From Microbacterium sp. SZ1 (lineage in GTDB: Bacteria > Actinomycetota > Actinomycetes > Actinomycetales > Microbacteriaceae), in NCBI RefSeq assembly GCF_002362255.1, contig NZ_LPVV01000038.1, forward strand, positions 62,001 to 126,000: 64,000 bases of DNA, in the 5' to 3' direction. This document shows positions 59,998-64,000 of this stretch, piece after piece. Numbering within the stretch: position 1 is the stretch's first letter; each line of letters starts with the position of its first letter. Below the pieces are notes generated by a model. That model was not told where the DNA came from. It did not search any database and worked only from the letters and a program-made list of their open reading frames with translations. The position numbers and the translations under genes were made by a program.

Positions 59998-60345
59998 CTA
60001 GGACATCTCGATGGTGACGGTGGCGATGAGCGCCGGAAGGCTGCCGGGGGCGAGGTTCTCCAGCTGCACGGTTCCGGGCTCGACGGTGGTGAGTCCGACG
60101 CCGGCGGTGATCGCTTTCGCGAGCAGGTCGTCGAGCATGGTGAGGGTCGAGAGGCCGCCGGCATCCGGCGCGATGAGCGCGATCACAACCTCGTAGTCAC
60201 CGGCTCCCTTGCCGAGCCGGTTCAGGTCGATTTCGCCGGGGGTGACCCACGCTCCCGGCAGGTTGAGGTCGCGGGGGTCGTGAGTAGTGGGAATGCCGGC
60301 GGCGGTGAGCTTTTCGGCGACGAATCCGCATGCCTGGGCGATCAT
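59998..60345 (-). CDS. Tail terminator-like protein
   Basis: 115 residues: AEKLTAAGIPTTHDPRDLNLPGAWVTPGEIDLNRLGKGAGDYEVVIALIAPDAGG. Alpha-beta fold with the layout of tail completion or terminator proteins. Starts 4 bp inside the connector gene. Confidence 0.6.
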   Translation of the reverse strand: MIAQACGFVAEKLTAAGIPTTHDPRDLNLPGAWVTPGEIDLNRLGKGAGDYEVVIALIAPDAGGLSTLTMLDDLLAKAITAGVGLTTVEPGTVQLENLAPGSLPALIATVTIEMS

Positions 60346-60665
60346 GCGATCGCCGGCCGCTCGTACCCATCGAGCTCCAGCATCCGGGCGATGTCGGGGT
60401 CGTAGCGCGACACGTACGACGTGCCGGCCTCAGTCATCGCCTCGACGCCAGAGGGGCTGTTGCGCCGGCGCACGAGGCGCGCGGCGAGCATGGTGGCTGC
60501 GAGGTCGACCTGCTTCGGCCATTCCGCGTCCGTGGCGCGGTCTGCGATCACGGGGAGTCCGCCGATGAAGGCGTTCACCGCCTCGACGCAGACCGTGACG
60601 TGCGCGTCCTGGTCGTTGCCCTGGAGTTGCATCCAGGTCCTGACCTTCTCTTTGGTGGTCGCCAT
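60342..60665 (-). CDS. Head-tail connector protein
   Basis: 107 residues, helical: KVRTWMQLQGNDQDAHVTVCVEAVNAFIGGLPVIADRATDAEWPKQVDLAATMLAARLVRRRNSP, the gp6-like adaptor pattern. Directly after the capsid gene, as usual. Confidence 0.7.
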   Translation of the reverse strand: MATTKEKVRTWMQLQGNDQDAHVTVCVEAVNAFIGGLPVIADRATDAEWPKQVDLAATMLAARLVRRRNSPSGVEAMTEAGTSYVSRYDPDIARMLELDGYERPAIA

Positions 60666-60683
60666 GCTCGCCGCGCTCCGTGC

Positions 60684-62348
60684 TTACTCGTCGCCCGCGG
60701 CCGGGGCCGACTCGGGGACGACGGTCGATCCCTCGGGGACGACGAGCGTGAACGCCTGAGCGCCCGCTGCGGGGGCTGCGACGGTCGTGCGGAAGAGGGC
60801 ACGCGGGTCGTTGATGATGAGGGCGATGTAGCCGTACACGGCCACGTCGACGCCGCCGTTGGCGATGTCGAGCGCCTGCACGTTCACGGGCGGGTCGACC
60901 TCGTACACGGTGGCCGCGCTGCGGTCGCCGGCGAGGATCGTACCGGCGGGGAGGCCGGGGTTGGCCGCGAACGTGATGCCGCCGGCGTTGCCGTCGACCG
61001 TCGACAGGTTGATGCGGCCCTGCGCGCGGAGCCACCACGGCACCTCGGTGTCGGGCAGCTGCACGAACTGCGCCCACACGTCGGGCGCGAACTGCACGAA
61101 CGACAGATCGGTGCCGAGCACGGATGCCTGAGCGCCGATGGTCGCGAGCGCGGCGATGAGCGACGGCTGCTCGGCGATGACGGTCGCCTCAGCGGCCAGC
61201 TGGGCGGCGACGTACTCCTCGGTGCGACGGCGGTAGTCGTCGGTGCCCTTGCGAACGACCGTCTCCATGATGCCGGTGGCACCGAAATCGGTGAACGCGC
61301 GGTCGAAGTCCCATCCGCCGGCGAAACGCTGGGCGGTGGCCTCGACGAGCTCGGTGCCGATGTCGCCGCCTCCGGGGATCGGCTGCTTGTTGCCGGCGTA
61401 CTCGGACACGGTGGGCGTGCCGGTGAACCGGTAGCCGAACACCTTCAGCGCGCGCAGCGCCTGCTTGTTCAGCGCGTCGATGAGCGGGCGGCGCACGTTG
61501 CTTGCGGTCCACACCTCGTCGACCCACTGGGCGCGCGGGAAGATCGACTGCTCCCCTTCGCCGGTCGGGTTCACGTCGACCGGCGTCACGTCGGTCAGCG
61601 CGGCCTGGAGGCCGGCTGCCGGCAAGCGGCGCTGGAAGTACTCGCCCATGGTGCGAGCCATGGCGGAGAGTCCGAACGCCTGACCGCCGGCCATCGGCGG
61701 GGCGGCCTGCGGCTCGCGGGTCTCGGCGGATGCCGTGACCGGGGTGGGCGCGTCGACGACCGCGACCGGCGCAGCAGGGGCCGGCGCTGCGGGGGTGACC
61801 GGTTCAGCGGCCGCCGACGCGGTGGGTGCGGCCGGAGGGGTGGCCACGTTGGGGGTGGTGGGAGTGGTCATGCTGGGCAGTTCCTTTCGTGCGGCTGCAA
61901 CGTCCTGGACGCGGGCGTTGTCGTATGCGGGGATGGTGACTTGGGACACTTCGTAGAGGGTTCCGGCGCTGACGACGAGGTTGTCGTTCTCGTCGATGCG
62001 CCATTCCTGGATGCTCACGCCGACGCTGAATGCGTCGCGGAGGCCGTTCTGCGCCTCGAAGAGCGCGAGGTCGCCGCGCTCACCCTCTGGGACGGCGAAT
62101 GTCGCGGTGGGGAGCCGGCTGTCGTCGGTGAACGCGGTCATGTACCCGACGGCTGCCGAGTAGGTGTCGTGCTGCACGAGCAGCTTGACGCGGCGGAGCT
62201 CGGCGGGGACGGTGATCGATCCGGGCTCGAAGATCGTCGGCCCCATCGACGTGAAGCCGACGACGCCGTACTCGGTGATGGCACCGGTCATCGTGCGGTT
62301 GGTCTCGTCGACGCCTGCGAGGGCGGCGGACAGGTGCAGGGTCGTCAT
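60684..62348 (-). CDS. Fused prohead protease and major capsid protein
   Basis: 554 residues from ATG at 62348. Residues 1-150 are an HK97-type prohead protease: His60 (LLVQHD), Ser108 (GLRDAFSVGVSI) and the LYEVSQVTIPAYDNARV end. Residues 160-225 are an Ala/Pro/Thr linker. From about 225 the HK97-fold capsid follows (TRTMGEYFQRRLPAAGL, QSIFPRAQWVDEVWTASNVRRPLIDALN, GGWDFDRAFTDFGATGI). An internal ATG at 61871 (Met160) has AGGA 9 nt upstream and could give the capsid alone. The start overlaps the portal stop as ATGA. Confidence 0.88.
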   Translation of the reverse strand: MTTLHLSAALAGVDETNRTMTGAITEYGVVGFTSMGPTIFEPGSITVPAELRRVKLLVQHDTYSAAVGYMTAFTDDSRLPTATFAVPEGERGDLALFEAQNGLRDAFSVGVSIQEWRIDENDNLVVSAGTLYEVSQVTIPAYDNARVQDVAAARKELPSMTTPTTPNVATPPAAPTASAAAEPVTPAAPAPAAPVAVVDAPTPVTASAETREPQAAPPMAGGQAFGLSAMARTMGEYFQRRLPAAGLQAALTDVTPVDVNPTGEGEQSIFPRAQWVDEVWTASNVRRPLIDALNKQALRALKVFGYRFTGTPTVSEYAGNKQPIPGGGDIGTELVEATAQRFAGGWDFDRAFTDFGATGIMETVVRKGTDDYRRRTEEYVAAQLAAEATVIAEQPSLIAALATIGAQASVLGTDLSFVQFAPDVWAQFVQLPDTEVPWWLRAQGRINLSTVDGNAGGITFAANPGLPAGTILAGDRSAATVYEVDPPVNVQALDIANGGVDVAVYGYIALIINDPRALFRTTVAAPAAGAQAFTLVVPEGSTVVPESAPAAGDE

Positions 62349-63493
62349 CGTGCGTCCTCCAGCGGGATTCCGGCTTCCATCTGCTTGCACTCCTCAGCGG
62401 TGTAGATCCCGGCGTCGATCGCGACCTTGTACCCGTCCATGCGGGTCTTGAAGTCGGGCGATAGCGCAGAGGTCGTGTCGAACTTGGCCCAGTGACCGGC
62501 GGCGAGCACGTCGTCGAGGCTGAGCCGGTCGGTGATCGCGGTCATGTAGGGCTGGAGGCCGAAGTCGATGAGCTCGCGAGCGCGGGAGGGGGCGTTGTTG
62601 TACGTCATCGACGAGCCCTCGACCACGGCGTCGACCGCCCATGCCGGGAGCCCGGTGAGGCGTGCCATGTCGATCGCGACCGTGTTGCGCGCGGCGATAA
62701 GCAGCTGCTCGGCGGCCTGACCGTGCGTCTTGGCCTCGATCACCTGGTTCGTGTACGCGACTCCGCCGTTGCGGCCAGATCGTGCCTTCGACCACGACTC
62801 GACGAGCTCGCTGCGCTGCTCCTTGGTCAGCGGCGTGCCGCCGGTCTGGTGGAGCTCGATCGACGGGACGGGGTTGGCCGCGGCGCGGGCGGCGGCGTCG
62901 GCCACGTCGAGAGCTTCACGGAGCAGGCTGCGGCCGAAGTTCAGAATGCCCTCATGGGGGCCGTCGATGCGGATGTAGTCGCCGGGGTTGACGGGCTCGC
63001 CGAACGCCTTCACGAGATTGCCCTGCGCGTCGACGCCGGCGCGGTGCTCGGGCACCCAGCGGACACGGCGCGGGCGGGCGTCCTCGGCGTACCGCTCGAC
63101 GATCAGCAGCCAGCAACGGCCATGGAACAGCAGCGCGTCGGTCCACCACGTCAGCGACGTGGAGAGCGGCCGGCCGATCTCAGGCTGCTTGACGAGCTGG
63201 TTCTGCACCTCGGCGCGGTTCGTGCCGTTCATGTGCGTGAGAGGAAACCGGGCGATCATGCCGGTGATGATGTGCCGGCTCTTCGCGATCGGAGCGATGC
63301 CCATCGCGCGGCTGCGACCGATGGGCAGGTTCACCTCAGGGAACAGATCGGAGAGGACGACGGAGGTCAGCGGCGACTCAGAGTTGTGCAGCCAGGCATC
63401 CGGCGCGGCGATCCCGATGGTGCCGTCGGCGGTCAGCGCGGCTGTCACGTTCCGGGGGCGGAAGAGGTCGAGGATGCTCACGGAATTCAGCAT
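62345..63493 (-). CDS. Phage portal protein
   Basis: 382 residues: SPLTSVVLSDLFPEVNLPIGRSRAMGIAPIAKSRHIITGMIARFPL opening and ELVESWSKARSGRNGG, WAVDAVVEGSSMTYNNAPSRARELIDFGLQPYMTAITDRLS, the HK97-type portal pattern. Forms the dodecameric vertex for DNA entry. The start overlaps an inverted-repeat element. Confidence 0.9.
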   Translation of the reverse strand: MLNSVSILDLFRPRNVTAALTADGTIGIAAPDAWLHNSESPLTSVVLSDLFPEVNLPIGRSRAMGIAPIAKSRHIITGMIARFPLTHMNGTNRAEVQNQLVKQPEIGRPLSTSLTWWTDALLFHGRCWLLIVERYAEDARPRRVRWVPEHRAGVDAQGNLVKAFGEPVNPGDYIRIDGPHEGILNFGRSLLREALDVADAAARAAANPVPSIELHQTGGTPLTKEQRSELVESWSKARSGRNGGVAYTNQVIEAKTHGQAAEQLLIAARNTVAIDMARLTGLPAWAVDAVVEGSSMTYNNAPSRARELIDFGLQPYMTAITDRLSLDDVLAAGHWAKFDTTSALSPDFKTRMDGYKVAIDAGIYTAEECKQMEAGIPLEDAR

Positions 63494-63548
63494 TGCCCAA
63501 TAGTCGAAAAATCTTGGGCATTGCTCAATTCGTCGGCGTGTTGCCTAA
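63491..63548. promoter_or_regulatory. Repeated TTGGGCAAT-type element before portal
   Basis: Four copies of one motif in 58 nt: ATTGCCCAA (63492), TTGGGCATT (63514), TTGCTCAAT (63521) and TTGCCTAA (63541), some inverted relative to each other; low GC. It overlaps the portal start and lies after the terminase stop. A repressor operator or a promoter for the head genes is likely. Confidence 0.5.
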
Positions 63549-63558
63549 GTTGATGCAG

Positions 63559-64000
63559 TCAGGCGAACTCGACGAGCGGTGAGCCCGCATCGGCGGATCG
63601 GTGCTCGTGGAGGCGCAGCGCGACCATCGCGGCGATAAGGTCAGCGACCTGGCCGCGGGACTTCATGCGATCGACGGTCCAGCCTTGGCCGAGCGGTCGC
63701 TGCACGGCGTTCGCGCACGCTTCCCGCCATCCTGGGGTGTCGGCGACGTTGAGGCCGCCGCCGCGGATGCGGTCACGCATGTCGTCCCATGCGAGGGTGA
63801 CATCGCGGGGGTGCAGGGTGGTGAGCTCGGCCCACTCATCGAGTCGGCGGATGCCCTCGGTCACTGCGCGTGTGGTGCCGGCGTCGTCGGCTCCGATGGT
63901 GTGCGGGTGCAGCTGGTCGCGGAGCGCGAGGATCGTCTGCGGCATCCAGTCGACGCCGGGGTTGCGGGCGATGGTGCGCAGCGATGGCACGCCGGTCTCC
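63559..64000 (-). CDS. Terminase large subunit, C-terminal part
   Basis: Open frame extends past the right edge. Visible residues include ILALRDQLHPHTIGADDAGTTRAVTEGIRRLDEWAELTTLHPRDVTLAWDDMRDRI and the end DRMKSRGQVADLIAAMVALRLHEH, which resembles the end of the nuclease domain of a large terminase. Position upstream of the portal supports this. A GTG at 63990 is in frame but unlikely to be the start. Confidence 0.6.
   Translation of the reverse strand, partial: ETGVPSLRTIARNPGVDWMPQTILALRDQLHPHTIGADDAGTTRAVTEGIRRLDEWAELTTLHPRDVTLAWDDMRDRIRGGGLNVADTPGWREACANAVQRPLGQGWTVDRMKSRGQVADLIAAMVALRLHEHRSADAGSPLVEFA

Larger units (their letters stand above)
52616..64000. mobile_element. Prophage (siphophage-like), left part
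   Basis: Begins at the tRNA-fragment attachment site and contains integrase, lysis, tail, head and terminase genes in the reverse of the usual head-to-tail order because they are on the minus strand. It runs off the right edge. Codon usage and GC are close to the host, so the phage probably infects related bacteria. Confidence 0.88.

Overview
This 64 kb window is high-GC Gram-positive (actinobacterial) chromosome, most likely Microbacteriaceae and probably Microbacterium. The basis is the very high GC content, frequent GTG starts with 4-bp ATGA/GTGA gene overlaps, an RDD-protein/glnA pair, a glnE/glnA2 block, a ROK-type polyphosphate glucokinase and a class A RNase P RNA. The genus is inferred and was not tested by a database search.

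Region 1 (1-22 kb, housekeeping). It starts with the end of an unknown gene. A RimK-type glutamate ligase with a C-terminal RCK-like domain and a RimB-type aspartic protease follow as a divergent pair. A nitrogen block comes next: RDD membrane protein, glnA with a four-half-site GlnR box, glutaminase coupled to a GNAT enzyme, and, after an AI-2E-type permease and a lipid kinase, glnE and glnA2. Beyond it lie ppgK, rnpB on the minus strand, a PolA-like polymerase, a zinc-ribbon coiled-coil protein, a YchJ protein, an aldo/keto reductase, an MmyB-type regulator divergent from an SDR with a clear palindromic operator, an epimerase and an orphan AAA+ ATPase.

Region 2 (21.2-51.4 kb, flagellum). 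Nearly the whole flagellar gene set is on the minus strand, with a FliA-like sigma factor gene at each end. In transcription order it reads sigma, fliC, fliD, fliS, fliT, then flgB-flgC-fliE-fliF-fliG, then fliH-fliI-fliJ-fliK-flgD-flgE, then flbD-motA-motB-fliM-fliN-fliO, then fliP-fliQ-fliR-flhB-flhA, csrA, flgN-flgK-flgL-fliW, an HU-like protein and a second sigma factor. Six intergenic promoters share the same unusual pattern, GTTAC, 16-17 nt, then GCGATAGT or a close variant. Several are followed at once by a hairpin whose loop carries ACGGA, the core of a CsrA site. The flagellin leader has two GGA motifs in one hairpin loop and a third in the ribosome-binding site. With csrA and fliW in the same cluster this suggests a FliW-CsrA-flagellin circuit. 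No chemotaxis genes are present, and FliM lacks the usual CheY-binding peptide.

Two foreign-looking insertions interrupt the flagellar cluster. One (26.4-27.5 kb) is a lower-GC cassette of a secreted DUF4258-like toxin candidate, broken by a single-base frameshift, translationally coupled to a DUF2283 partner. The other (36.8-37.95 kb) is a decayed AbiEi/DUF559-like gene bracketed by two long inverted repeats built from one 30-nt G-rich unit.

Region 3 (51.4-64 kb, prophage). After a VanZ/RDD membrane protein, a 37-nt tRNA 3'-end fragment marks the left attachment site of a temperate siphophage. A tyrosine integrase follows, then on the minus strand a membrane protein, M23 endolysin, tail genes, tape measure, frameshifted tail chaperones, connectors, a fused prohead protease-capsid protein, portal and the end of the terminase. 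The prophage continues past the right edge, so its repressor, replication genes and the intact tRNA are not seen.
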